Positions 50,840-58,757 of a stretch of 64,000 bases of DNA are shown in pieces. The notes under the pieces were generated by a model. The model made no database searches. It was not told where the DNA came from and was given only the letters and a program-made list of their open reading frames with translations. The translations under genes were made by a program, and so were the position numbers. Position 1 is the stretch's first letter; every line of letters starts with the position of its first letter. Where the stretch lies: positions 45,839 to 109,838 of the forward strand of contig JAEVEX010000023.1 of the NCBI GenBank assembly GCA_016842085.1, read 5' to 3'. The stretch is from Candidatus Thermoflexus tengchongensis. Its GTDB lineage: Bacteria > Chloroflexota > Anaerolineae > Thermoflexales > Thermoflexaceae.

Positions 50840-51619
50840 ATGGGGCGCCTGGATGGACAGGTTGCGGTGGTAACCGGCGCAGGAACCGGGATCGGGGCGG
50901 CCATCGCCCGAACCCTGGCTCAAGAAGGGGCCTATGTCGCGGTGACGGATATTAACGAGGAGTGGGCCCGTCAGGTTGCGGAGGAGATCCGTCAGTCCGG
51001 CGGGGTGGCAGAATCCTGGCGTCTCGATGTCACCAAGAAGGCCGACAACGTCGCGGTGATGGATGCCGTGGTCGCCAAATGGGGACGCCTGGATATTGTC
51101 TGCCCGAACGCCGGGGTTTCCACAATGAACTGGGCTAAGGATCTCACCGAGGAGGAGTGGGATTACAACTTCAATGTAAACACGAAGGGGGTGTTCTTCA
51201 CCTGCCAAGCAGCCATTCCCCATATGATCCGCCAGGGCGGCGGTCGTATCATCATCACGGCGTCCATGGCCGGCCATCGTGCCGTCCCTCTGCTGGCTCA
51301 TTATGCGGCCTCCAAGTGGGCGGTGATCGGCTTCGGCCTGAGTTTGGCGGTGGAAGTGGGCAAGTATAATATCAAGGTCAATCTGATCTGCCCCGGGTTT
51401 GTCCGCACGTCGATGCAGGAGCGTGAGATCGTGTGGGAGGGACAGCTGCGGGGGATGGATCCGGAGGCAGTGCGCGCGGAATATGTGAGCAAAACCCCGC
51501 TGGGGCGGATTGAGGAACCTCAGGATGTGGCCAACGCCGTGCTGCTGTTGTGTCTGCCCGAGGCCGATTTCATCACCGGCGCGGTTCTGGATGTGACCGG
51601 CGGGGCCCATCTCACGTAG
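50840..51619 (+). CDS. SDR family dehydrogenase
   Basis: This 259-residue classical short-chain dehydrogenase has the cofactor motif TGAGTGIG, NAGVS, the catalytic Ser in 'IIITASMAG' and YAASK (Tyr-x3-Lys). Asp in 'VAVTDINEE' at the end of the second strand favours NAD over NADP. The end, 'DFITGAVLDVTGGAHLT', is typical of sugar- or polyol-oxidising members. A GGAGG site precedes the ATG. It lies 140 bases after the kinase and is probably part of the same pathway, oxidising a polyol to a ketose. Confidence 0.94.
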   Translation: MGRLDGQVAVVTGAGTGIGAAIARTLAQEGAYVAVTDINEEWARQVAEEIRQSGGVAESWRLDVTKKADNVAVMDAVVAKWGRLDIVCPNAGVSTMNWAKDLTEEEWDYNFNVNTKGVFFTCQAAIPHMIRQGGGRIIITASMAGHRAVPLLAHYAASKWAVIGFGLSLAVEVGKYNIKVNLICPGFVRTSMQEREIVWEGQLRGMDPEAVRAEYVSKTPLGRIEEPQDVANAVLLLCLPEADFITGAVLDVTGGAHLT

Positions 51620-51634
51620 CGCGCATAATCATGT

Positions 51635-51660
51635 TAGGACAACTGCAAGCAGTTGTCCTA
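51635..51660. repeat. 26-bp dispersed palindrome (CAACTGC type)
   Basis: The arms TAGGACAACTGC and GCAGTTGTCCTA are perfect complements around AA. The core CAACTGC/GCAGTTG is shared with the palindrome at 31350. It lies between the SDR stop and the DUF4010 gene. Confidence 0.85.
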
Positions 51661-51687
51661 CAATAGCCCCAGGATCGCGATACTGTA

Positions 51688-52932
51688 ATGGGCGACCTTC
51701 GTGGATACATTGAACCGATTGGGATCTCGCTGGGGATTGGGCTGCTGATCGGGCTGGAGCGGGAATGGGCGCATAAAGATGTGGGGTTGCGCACCTTCGC
51801 GCTGGCGGCGCTGGCGGGATGCCTGGCCTGGCTGATCCATCCCGTAGCCGCCTTCCTGGTCCTGGCCGCGGCGATCGCCCTGGTGAGCATCCTCAATATC
51901 CGCAGCATGCTGGTGGACCGCTCCCTGGAGATGACGACCTCGGTGGCCCTGCTGGTGACGCTGCTCCTGGGCATCGTGGTCGCGAAGGGGTATTTCCTGG
52001 CGGCGGCGGCTACCGCCGTGTTGGTGACGATGCTCCTGGCCTGGAAGGCGGAGCTGGTCCGATTCACAGTGGGGCTCTCCCTGGAGGAGCTTCGCTCCAT
52101 CGTGCTCTTCGGTGTGCTGACGCTGGTGATCTATCCCCTCCTGCCGGAGGGCCTGCCTCCGACGGTGGATCCCATGGGCCTGATCAACCTGCGGGCGGCG
52201 TGGCTGGTGGTGGTGATCCTCTCGGCCATCGGGCTGGTGAACTACGCGCTGCTGCGGCTTTACGGCGCCCGGGGGATCCATTTCACCGGGATCCTCGGCG
52301 GGCTGGTGAACAGCACGGCGACGGTTTCGGAGCTGGCCCGGCGATGTCGGGGACAGGAGGAGAAGGCGCTGGATCTGGCCCTGGAGGGGATGCTGCTGGC
52401 CAATATCGCCATGATGGCCCGCAACGGCCTGATCCTGGGGATCTTCGCGCCGGCCGCGCTGCTCCACGGCTGGCTGGCGGTGGGGCTGATGGCCGGCCTC
52501 ACCGGGTTGATGGTCCTTCGAATCCTTCGACGGAGCTCATCTTCGGCCGCGCCGGCGATCCGTCTGGCTTTTCCCTTCTCGCTGCGTCATAGTTTGCTCT
52601 TCGGGACGTTTTATCTGGTGATCCGGGCGGTGGTGGTGCTGGCGGATCGCTTCCTGGGGCCCGGAGGGTTTATGGTGGCGACGTTCCTGGGCGGGCTGGT
52701 GAGCAGTGCCTCGACGGCGGCGGCAGCTGCGACCCTGGCGGCTCAGGGACAGATCTCTACGGAAGCCGCCGGGCTGGGGGTGGTGCTGGCCTCCATGGCC
52801 AGCCTGCTCTTCCACGTGCCGATGGCCCGGCTGGGTGGGTTGCAGGGACCCTGGTTGCGTCGCCTGGGATGGGTTTCCATCCTCACGGTCCTGGTGGGGA
52901 TCCTCGGCCTGGCCATAGAAGGGTGGAGGTGA
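51688..52932 (+). CDS. MgtC/SapB plus DUF4010 membrane protein
   Basis: This is a 414-residue protein of about eleven membrane helices. The N-terminal 'IGISLGIGLLIGLEREWAHKDVGLRTFALAALAGCLAW' is the MgtC/SapB signature. The C-terminal two thirds, with 'GILGGLVNSTATVSELARRC' and 'TFLGGLVSSASTAAAAATLA', is the DUF4010 part. The two similar GG-LV-S-ST motifs suggest an internal repeat. The transport role is unknown, though such proteins have been linked to ion handling. A strong hairpin follows the gene. Confidence 0.9.
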   Translation: MGDLRGYIEPIGISLGIGLLIGLEREWAHKDVGLRTFALAALAGCLAWLIHPVAAFLVLAAAIALVSILNIRSMLVDRSLEMTTSVALLVTLLLGIVVAKGYFLAAAATAVLVTMLLAWKAELVRFTVGLSLEELRSIVLFGVLTLVIYPLLPEGLPPTVDPMGLINLRAAWLVVVILSAIGLVNYALLRLYGARGIHFTGILGGLVNSTATVSELARRCRGQEEKALDLALEGMLLANIAMMARNGLILGIFAPAALLHGWLAVGLMAGLTGLMVLRILRRSSSSAAPAIRLAFPFSLRHSLLFGTFYLVIRAVVVLADRFLGPGGFMVATFLGGLVSSASTAAAAATLAAQGQISTEAAGLGVVLASMASLLFHVPMARLGGLQGPWLRRLGWVSILTVLVGILGLAIEGWR

Positions 52933-52949
52933 AACCGGGCTGTCAAGGG

Positions 52950-52997
52950 CTTCTGGGGCCGTGGGAGCGTTGAAGGGGCTCCCTACGGCCCCAGAAG
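52950..52997. terminator. Long hairpin between converging genes
   Basis: CTTCTGGGGCCGTGGGAG pairs with CTCCCTACGGCCCCAGAAG over 18 base pairs with one bulge and an 11-base loop. It lies 17 bases after the DUF4010 stop and faces the end of thiD. It has no T-run on either side, but its size and position fit a bidirectional terminator. Confidence 0.55.
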
Positions 52998-53053
52998 GGG
53001 GCGGAGCCATCTCGCCTTCCGGAATGGGAGCCCGGCAGCGGGTGTCCTGCTTT

Positions 53054-53878
53054 CTATCCGGGATAAGCGCGGGCTTTCAGCAAGGCGAAGTGATCCATCG
53101 GGCCGTAAGCGCCCCGGCCGAGTTTAAAGGCCCGGGAGGCCTGGAGGAGCGCCGTCAAATAGTCTTTCGCCTCACGGATGGCCTCCAGGGGCGGAAGGCC
53201 TTTCGCCAGCCCCGCCGCGATGGCCGAGGCGAACGTGCACCCCGTCCCATGGGTGTTCACCGTGTCCACCCGCGGGGCGTCCAGCTCATAGAAATCCCGC
53301 CCGTCGAACACGATGTCCACGCTGTGATCCTCTCCCTCCAGGTGGCCGCCTTTCACCACCACCCAGCGCGGCCCCATCCCGTGGATGATCCGGGCCGCCT
53401 CCCGCATGTCCGCCCGGCTCCGGAGATCCCGCCCCACCAGCGCTCGCGCCTCATGGAGGTTCGGGGTGACCACCATCGCCAGGGGGAAGAGGTGACGGAT
53501 CAGCGCGTCCTGGGCCTCCGGGCGAAGCAGAGGATCCACGCTTTTGGCTCGCATCACCGGGTCCACCACCAGGTGCTCCACGCGGTATTCCCGCAATTTC
53601 TCGGCGACCACCTCGATGATGGCGGCATTCGCCAGCATCCCCGTTTTCACCGCATCGGCGCCGATGTCGCCCAGCACGGAGTCGATTTGGGCCGCCACGA
53701 ACTCGGGAGGGAGCTCGAAGACGGCCTGAACGCCCTGGGTGTTCTGGGCGGTGAGGGCCGTGAGCACGCTCATCCCGTAAACGCCCAGGGCACCGAAGGT
53801 CTTCAGGTCCGCCTGGATGCCCGCTCCCCCACCGGAGTCCGAGCCGGCGATCGTCAGGGCGCGCGGAAGGGTTGTCAT
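53054..53878 (-). CDS. thiD: Hydroxymethylpyrimidine/phosphomethylpyrimidine kinase
   Basis: This 274-residue kinase of thiamine synthesis phosphorylates HMP twice. It shows '[41 protein letters not shown]', '[10 protein letters not shown]' and the anion-hole motif '[19 protein letters not shown]'. The ATG at 53878 has AGGAGGG at the right distance. It is 178 bases downstream of thiE on the same strand and may be partly served by the TPP riboswitch. Confidence 0.96.
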   Translation of the reverse strand: MTTLPRALTIAGSDSGGGAGIQADLKTFGALGVYGMSVLTALTAQNTQGVQAVFELPPEFVAAQIDSVLGDIGADAVKTGMLANAAIIEVVAEKLREYRVEHLVVDPVMRAKSVDPLLRPEAQDALIRHLFPLAMVVTPNLHEARALVGRDLRSRADMREAARIIHGMGPRWVVVKGGHLEGEDHSVDIVFDGRDFYELDAPRVDTVNTHGTGCTFASAIAAGLAKGLPPLEAIREAKDYLTALLQASRAFKLGRGAYGPMDHFALLKARAYPG

Positions 53879-54056
53879 TGCCACCCTCCTGATTCAAGGA
53901 TGTTGAGACTCGCTCAGAGCGGGAGGTCCTTCCAGTCTTTGATCCTTTAAGGATCCAGGAGTTACGCCGCCAGCCTCCTCCTGGAGGCTTTTGGAGCCAT
54001 CCAGCCTGGAGGGGTGCCCAACGGCGCAGGTTGAATCCCAGGGCGTTGCGAGGGGA

Positions 54057-54728
54057 TCAGCGGTATAAGCCCTGATCCGGCCGGAGGTGCTTCGCCCGCT
54101 CGGCCAGCGCCTCATCCACGGCCTGTCGCAGGGCACGCGCGGCAGCCTGTGGATCCGGTGCCTGTGTGATGGCGGAGATCACCGCCACCCCGGCAGCCCC
54201 CATGCGGATGCACGCGGCGGCATTCTCCGGGGTTACTCCACCGATGGCCACTACTGGAAGCCGGGTGGAGCGGACGACAGCCGCCAGCCCCTCCAGTCCG
54301 ATGAGAACCGGGTTCGCTTTGGAAGCCGTGGGAAAGATAGAGCCTGATCCCAGGTAGCTGGCGCCGGCGGTTTCCGCCGCCTGAGCCTGGGCAGGGGTGC
54401 GGGCGGAGACCCCGATGAGGGCTTGAGGGCCCAGAAGGCGCCGGGCGAGCTCCGGCGGAAAATCCTCCTGGCCCAGGTGGACACCGTCGGCATGGATCGC
54501 CATGGCGACATCGACGCGATCGTTGATGAGGAAAGGAACACCATACTGCCGGCAGAGCGCCCGCAGGGCTTCCCCCAGCCGGAGCATCTCCCGTAACGGC
54601 CCGGACTTCCAGCGCAACTGCAGGGCGGTGATCCCTCCACTAAGGGCTGCTTCCGCAATCTCCAGCGGCGATCGCCCGGAGGTGAGCGCCGGATCCAGAA
54701 CCAGGTAAACCCGCAGGTCGAGGGACAT
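54057..54728 (-). CDS. thiE: Thiamine phosphate synthase
   Basis: This 223-residue TIM-barrel enzyme joins HMP pyrophosphate and thiazole phosphate. The motifs are 'ITALQLRWKSGPLREML', 'LINDRVDVAMAIHADGVHLGQEDFP', 'LIGVSARTPAQAQAAE', 'YLGSGSIFPTASKANP' and 'VVAIGGVTPENAAACIRMGAAGVAVISAI'. 'GSGSIFPT' replaces the usual GPvFpT, a mild change. The start at 54728 follows a G-rich site. Expression should fall when thiamine pyrophosphate is plentiful, through the riboswitch upstream. Confidence 0.95.
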   Translation of the reverse strand: MSLDLRVYLVLDPALTSGRSPLEIAEAALSGGITALQLRWKSGPLREMLRLGEALRALCRQYGVPFLINDRVDVAMAIHADGVHLGQEDFPPELARRLLGPQALIGVSARTPAQAQAAETAGASYLGSGSIFPTASKANPVLIGLEGLAAVVRSTRLPVVAIGGVTPENAAACIRMGAAGVAVISAITQAPDPQAAARALRQAVDEALAERAKHLRPDQGLYR

Positions 54729-54799
54729 CTCACGAACTCCCCCGGGGGCGATCTCCATGGGGAGGGATGGAGCGGGGCATGGAGCAAACCGATGGCGAC

Positions 54800-54906
54800 C
54801 GTCCCTCCGCCGGCATGACCCGGATCAGGTTCCATGGGTCGGTGCCGGGGCCGGCCTCCGGCCGGCAGGGCACCCTCTCAGCCCGCTTCCCCGCGGACTC
54901 CCCACG
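54800..54906 (-). promoter_or_regulatory. TPP riboswitch (THI element)
   Basis: Read on the minus strand this shows the conserved CTGAGAGGGT...CCC segment, then AACCTGATCCGGGTCATGCCGG and CGGAGGGA, the complete THI box that folds around thiamine pyrophosphate. The variable arm between them is a strong GC hairpin. It ends about 70 bases before the thiE start. No clear terminator follows, so control of translation start by hiding the G-rich ribosome-binding site is likely. Confidence 0.95.
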
Positions 54907-54952
54907 TCGCCCCGAAATTCCGCAGTTACTGTAATGTGAAAAAAGGGGCCTG

Positions 54953-55162
54953 TCAAATTCGACGCTGGCGATAGGCTAGGGCGGCCCGGATATCCTCTGC
55001 GCTCAACTGGGGATACTCCCGAAGGATGTCTTCAAAGGACATCCCTTCCGCCAGGCTGCTCACAATCACCCTCACCGGAATCCGCGTGCCACGGATACAT
55101 GGTTCTCCATGGTGGATCTCGGGATTTATGACCACTCGCTCCCGCCAGTCAACGTGCGCCAT
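54953..55162 (-). CDS. DUF433 family protein without a partner toxin
   Basis: This 69-residue protein, 'VVINPEIHHGEPCIRGTRIPVRVIVSSLAEGMSFEDILREYPQLSAEDIRAALAYRQ', is a full DUF433 domain. No DUF5615 gene follows it, since the TPP riboswitch lies directly downstream. It is either the leftover of a toxin-antitoxin pair or a solitary regulator. It is only distantly similar to the DUF433 protein at 340. Confidence 0.85.
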   Translation of the reverse strand: MAHVDWRERVVINPEIHHGEPCIRGTRIPVRVIVSSLAEGMSFEDILREYPQLSAEDIRAALAYRQRRI

Positions 55163-55350
55163 CTTCCGAATCCCCTCCTGGTCGACTTTTCTACATTATA
55201 CAACCCTAGCCTTCTCCGTGCCGAACCGATGGCTGAGACGTGGCCCCTGGCCTTCCCCAAATTTCGAATTCCACCCCCGTAACCTTTTCCAGGTGATTTC
55301 CGACATGATAAGCGAACCCGGGTTCAGTATCCCAAAGATGGGAGGGCCTC

Positions 55351-56841
55351 ATGAAAAAGGGCATCCGTTTCGGAGTCTTCCTGCTGGCGTGGATAGGGCT
55401 TGTGCTAACAGCCTGCACGACTGCTCCAGCGTCTGGGGAAGGAAGCGCAACGCGCTGGGAGGGAACGGTGGAGGCGATCCTCCCCGATGGCCTTCAGGTC
55501 TCCGGCCGGCTGGTTCGCTGGAACGGCCAGACCCAGATCCTGGGGGAGATCCAGGTGGGATCCCGGGTGGAGGTCGAGGGAGCCCAGGCGGATGGGGCTT
55601 TGAATGCCACTATGATCCGGGTTCAATCTTCAGGCGGATCGGTGGCCGGAACGGCAGGAGGGGCAATGGTGTCTCCGTTGCCCACCCCCATCCCTCAAAT
55701 CGAATTTCGAGGCGTGGTGGAAGAGGTCCTGCCCAACGGATACCGGATCGCTGGCCAGACGGTGGTCGTCACGACCACCACCCGAATTGAGGGGGCGATT
55801 GAGGTCGGCGTTTTCGTAAAGGTGAAGGGCATCCTCCTGGCCGATGGCTCAGTTCTGGCTCTGCGGATCGAGGTGGAGGCTCCCCCGGCGGAGGTGGAAT
55901 TCAAGGGCGTCGTGGAGGAGGTCCTGCCCGACGGCTACCGGATCGCGGGGCGAACCGTGATCGTGACAACGACCACCCGCATTGAGGGTCCGATCACCGT
56001 GGGGACCTTTGTGGAGGTGAAGGGCGTTCTGCAACCGGATGGAACGATCCTGGCATCCCGCATCCAGCGGGAGGAAAAGGAAGAGCGGCCGGAGGTGGAG
56101 TTCCAGGGGGTCGTGGAGGAGATCCTCCCGAATGGATATCGGATCGCCGGCCAGACGGTGATCGTGACCACCACGACCCGTATCGATGGGCCGATCGCCG
56201 TGGGGACCTTCGTGGAAGTGAAGGGAGTTCTCCAGGCGGACGGCTCCGTCCTGGCCCTGCGCATTCACGTGGAGAAGCCGGAGGAGGCCCGACCTGAGAT
56301 CGAGTTTAAGGGCACCGTGGAGGAGATCCTTCCCAATGGCTACCGGGTGAGCGGGCACACGGTCCTGATCACCGACACGACCCGCATCGATGGCCCGATC
56401 GCTGTAGGGACCCTGGTGGAGGTGAAGGGGATCCTTCAGGCGGACGGCACGGTGCTGGCGCTTCGCATCCACGTGGAAGACAAAGAGGAACAAGAGGAAG
56501 TGGAGTTCAAGGGTGCCGTGGAGGAGATCCTCGCGGACGGATACCGCATTGCCGGTCGGGTCGTCCGGGTCGATGCGAGCACGCGGATCGATGGCGCCAT
56601 CGCGGTCGGTGCCTGGGTGGAGGTGAAAGGGTTCCTTCAAAGCGATGGCTCTGTCCGGGCCGTTCGAATCCACCTCGAGGATCGGTCCGGGAAGGATTCA
56701 GGGGGCATTCAGGAGAAGCGGGACGAGGGGAAGAAGAGCAGCGACGAGATGAAGAAGGATGATTCAGGGAAGAAGAGTGAGGATGGGAACAAGGATGAGG
56801 ATCGTCATGAAGAAGACGATCACGACGATCACGATGATTGA
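55351..56841 (+). CDS. Lipoprotein with six DUF5666 repeats and acidic tail
   Basis: This is a 496-residue protein with lipobox LTAC. Six repeats of about 58-65 residues follow, each of the form 'EFKGVVEEVLPDGYRIAGRTVIVTTTTRIEGPITVGTFVEVKG' with small changes. They match the DUF5666 beta-barrel repeat. The last 60 residues are Lys/Asp/Glu-rich and end in an Asp/His string that could bind metal ions. The near-identical middle repeats point to recent internal duplication. It is anchored outside the cell. A terminator follows. Related single domains occur in the DUF5667 protein downstream. Confidence 0.9.
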   Translation: MKKGIRFGVFLLAWIGLVLTACTTAPASGEGSATRWEGTVEAILPDGLQVSGRLVRWNGQTQILGEIQVGSRVEVEGAQADGALNATMIRVQSSGGSVAGTAGGAMVSPLPTPIPQIEFRGVVEEVLPNGYRIAGQTVVVTTTTRIEGAIEVGVFVKVKGILLADGSVLALRIEVEAPPAEVEFKGVVEEVLPDGYRIAGRTVIVTTTTRIEGPITVGTFVEVKGVLQPDGTILASRIQREEKEERPEVEFQGVVEEILPNGYRIAGQTVIVTTTTRIDGPIAVGTFVEVKGVLQADGSVLALRIHVEKPEEARPEIEFKGTVEEILPNGYRVSGHTVLITDTTRIDGPIAVGTLVEVKGILQADGTVLALRIHVEDKEEQEEVEFKGAVEEILADGYRIAGRVVRVDASTRIDGAIAVGAWVEVKGFLQSDGSVRAVRIHLEDRSGKDSGGIQEKRDEGKKSSDEMKKDDSGKKSEDGNKDEDRHEEDDHDDHDD

Positions 56842-56859
56842 AGAATCAGGGAGGGCTCT

Positions 56860-56905
56860 GGGGCCGGGCGGGACGCCAGGGGCGCCCCAACCCGGCCCCC
56901 TTTTT
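56860..56905 (+). terminator. Rho-independent terminator
   Basis: The stem GGGGCCGGG/CCCGGCCCC with an inner GC-rich loop is followed by five T residues. It lies 18 bases after the stop of the DUF5666 lipoprotein gene and is the best intrinsic terminator in the window. Confidence 0.75.
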
Positions 56906-57103
56906 CCCTTCCCGTAGCCCGAAGGCCTGGGTGGGAGGAAAGAAGGGGGAACGGCCATCTGGCCCTGGACCTGAATTCCGCAGCGTAAATCATGGGCGTG
57001 TCAAATGGCCGGACCGGGAATCCGTGTGGGTGGCGTCTTCCTGTCAGAGCGGATACGATGGGGTCGATCGACGGTGGAAACCTTCCTTGAGCGATCTGGA
57101 ACG

Positions 57104-57652
57104 GTGACAGACGAGCAGGCCCTGCTGGCACGCGCGCGGTCTCTGGACCCGGAAGCCCTGTCCGAGCTGCACGAGCGGTATTACCGGATGGTGTATTTCT
57201 ACGTGCTCGGCCGGGTGGGGGAGCGAGCGGTTGCAGAAGATGTGACCGCCGAGGTCTTCCTTCGTCTCCTCGAGGCCTTCCATCGGGGACGAGGGCCGGA
57301 TCGCCATCTGGCGGCCTGGCTGTTCCGGACTGCGGATCATCTGGTGGCCGAACATCACCGGGCCCATTACCGGCATCCCGAGGTCCCGCTGGAGGAGGAT
57401 TGGGGCGGCTCAAAGGCAGCGGAGGAGGAAGGGGATGTGGTGACGCGGGAACGGGTCCGTGAAGCCCTGAATCATCTGACCCCGGACCAGCGAGCAGTGA
57501 TCCTGATGCGTTTCTGGATGGATCTCCCGCTGGCCCGCATCGCCCAGGAGTTGGGGAAAAGTGTGGGAGCCGTGAAATTGCTTCAGCATCGGGCCTTAGC
57601 GGCCCTCGCGAAACGATTAAAGGACATGAGGAACGACGATGGCGGAGCGTGA
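57104..57652 (+). CDS. ECF-type RNA polymerase sigma factor
   Basis: This is a 182-residue sigma factor. Region 2 is 'DPEALSELHERYYRMVYFYVLGRVGERAVAEDVTAEVFLRLLEAFHRG', then 'AAWLFRTADHLVAEHHRAH'. Region 4 is 'LNHLTPDQRAVILMRFWMDLPLARIAQELGKSVGAVKLLQHRALAALAKRL'. The start is uncertain. I chose the GTG at 57104 ('TDEQALLARARSLD'), and the GTG at 57074 is also possible. It overlaps the DUF5667 gene by 14 bases, as in the first sigma unit, so the two units are paralogous. Confidence 0.9.
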   Translation: MTDEQALLARARSLDPEALSELHERYYRMVYFYVLGRVGERAVAEDVTAEVFLRLLEAFHRGRGPDRHLAAWLFRTADHLVAEHHRAHYRHPEVPLEEDWGGSKAAEEEGDVVTRERVREALNHLTPDQRAVILMRFWMDLPLARIAQELGKSVGAVKLLQHRALAALAKRLKDMRNDDGGA

Positions 57653-58754
57653 GGATGTCCTGGAAGAAGCATTGAGGATGCTCCGGGAAGGGGCCACGCT
57701 GGAGGAAGTAACGACCCGCTATCCGGAGCTGGCCCCGGTTCTGCGCGCTGCCCGGATCCTGGAAGCCGCGCGCCCTCCCGCCCCCTCCCTGCGTGCGGAG
57801 CTGGCCTCCCGTACCGCCTTCCTTCAGCGCGCGGAGGCCCTGCGTTCCTCCCGCCGCCCATGGGCCATGGTTCTGCTCGGAGGGCTGCGATATGCGCCAG
57901 TGGGGGCGGCGATCGCGGTTATGCTCCTGATTGCCGGGCTCCTCCATGTCCTGGCCCAGGGAAGCTTGCCTGGGGACCCCCTGTATGGGGTCAAGCGTAT
58001 GGAAGAGCAGGTCTGGCTGGCCCTGACGCTGGACCCGGTGGAGCGGCGTCTGGTGGAGGAGACCATGGCGGCCCGCCGCTGGGAGGAATACCGGGCCCTC
58101 GCTCAGCGACGGGGCTCTGGAACGGTGAGCTGGGAAGGCCGGATCGAAGCGATGGAAGGGACAACTTGGCGCATCGGGGGTGTGCCGGTGGAGATCTTCC
58201 CCGAAACGGAGATCCTGGGGCCTGCAGCCCCAGATCAGAAAGCGAGGGTGACGGCCTTTCTGGGGCCGGAAGGGCAGCTGATTGCCGTGCGTATCCAGGT
58301 GATCTCTGAGACTCCTGTGCCGACACCCGAGCCGACCGGAACGCCGGCGGAGACCCGGACGGAACCCCCCACGCCGGTTCCGACGCGGATCCCCCGGCCG
58401 ACGCCCACACCATTACCGACGGCAACGCCGGTTCCAACTGCTACACCCTTGCCGCCAGCGACGGCAATGCCCACGCCCGCTCCGGCGAAGACGCAGGAGC
58501 CAACCCGGACACCTCAACCCACCCGGACGCCTGAGCCGACCCGCACGCCCAAAGAAGAAGAGGAAACCATTGAGTGGAAAGGAGTGCTCCAGGCGATCTC
58601 CGGATCCACATGGATCATCGACGGACGTGCCGTGCAGGTGACCGGAGATACGGAAATCCGGGGAGATCCCCGTGTGGGGGATCGCGTGGAGGTCAAGGCA
58701 CGGCGTCAGGCAGATGGCACTTTCGTCGCTCTGAAGATCGAACGGGAGGATTAA
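57639..58754 (+). CDS. DUF5667/DUF5666 membrane protein, probable anti-sigma partner
   Basis: This is a 371-residue protein. The N-terminal 'EEALRMLREGATLEEVTTRYPELAPVLRAARILEAARPP' parallels the first unit. One membrane helix ('VGAAIAVMLLIAGLLHVL') is followed by the DUF5667 segment 'GSLPGDPLYGVKRMEEQVWLAL'. It then has a DUF5666-like domain ('WEGRIEAMEGTTWRIGGVPVEI'), a Pro/Thr repeat linker of about 70 residues, and a second DUF5666-like domain at the end. It probably holds the sigma factor at the membrane and senses conditions outside. Confidence 0.85.
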   Translation: MAEREDVLEEALRMLREGATLEEVTTRYPELAPVLRAARILEAARPPAPSLRAELASRTAFLQRAEALRSSRRPWAMVLLGGLRYAPVGAAIAVMLLIAGLLHVLAQGSLPGDPLYGVKRMEEQVWLALTLDPVERRLVEETMAARRWEEYRALAQRRGSGTVSWEGRIEAMEGTTWRIGGVPVEIFPETEILGPAAPDQKARVTAFLGPEGQLIAVRIQVISETPVPTPEPTGTPAETRTEPPTPVPTRIPRPTPTPLPTATPVPTATPLPPATAMPTPAPAKTQEPTRTPQPTRTPEPTRTPKEEEETIEWKGVLQAISGSTWIIDGRAVQVTGDTEIRGDPRVGDRVEVKARRQADGTFVALKIERED

Positions 58755-58757
58755 GAA

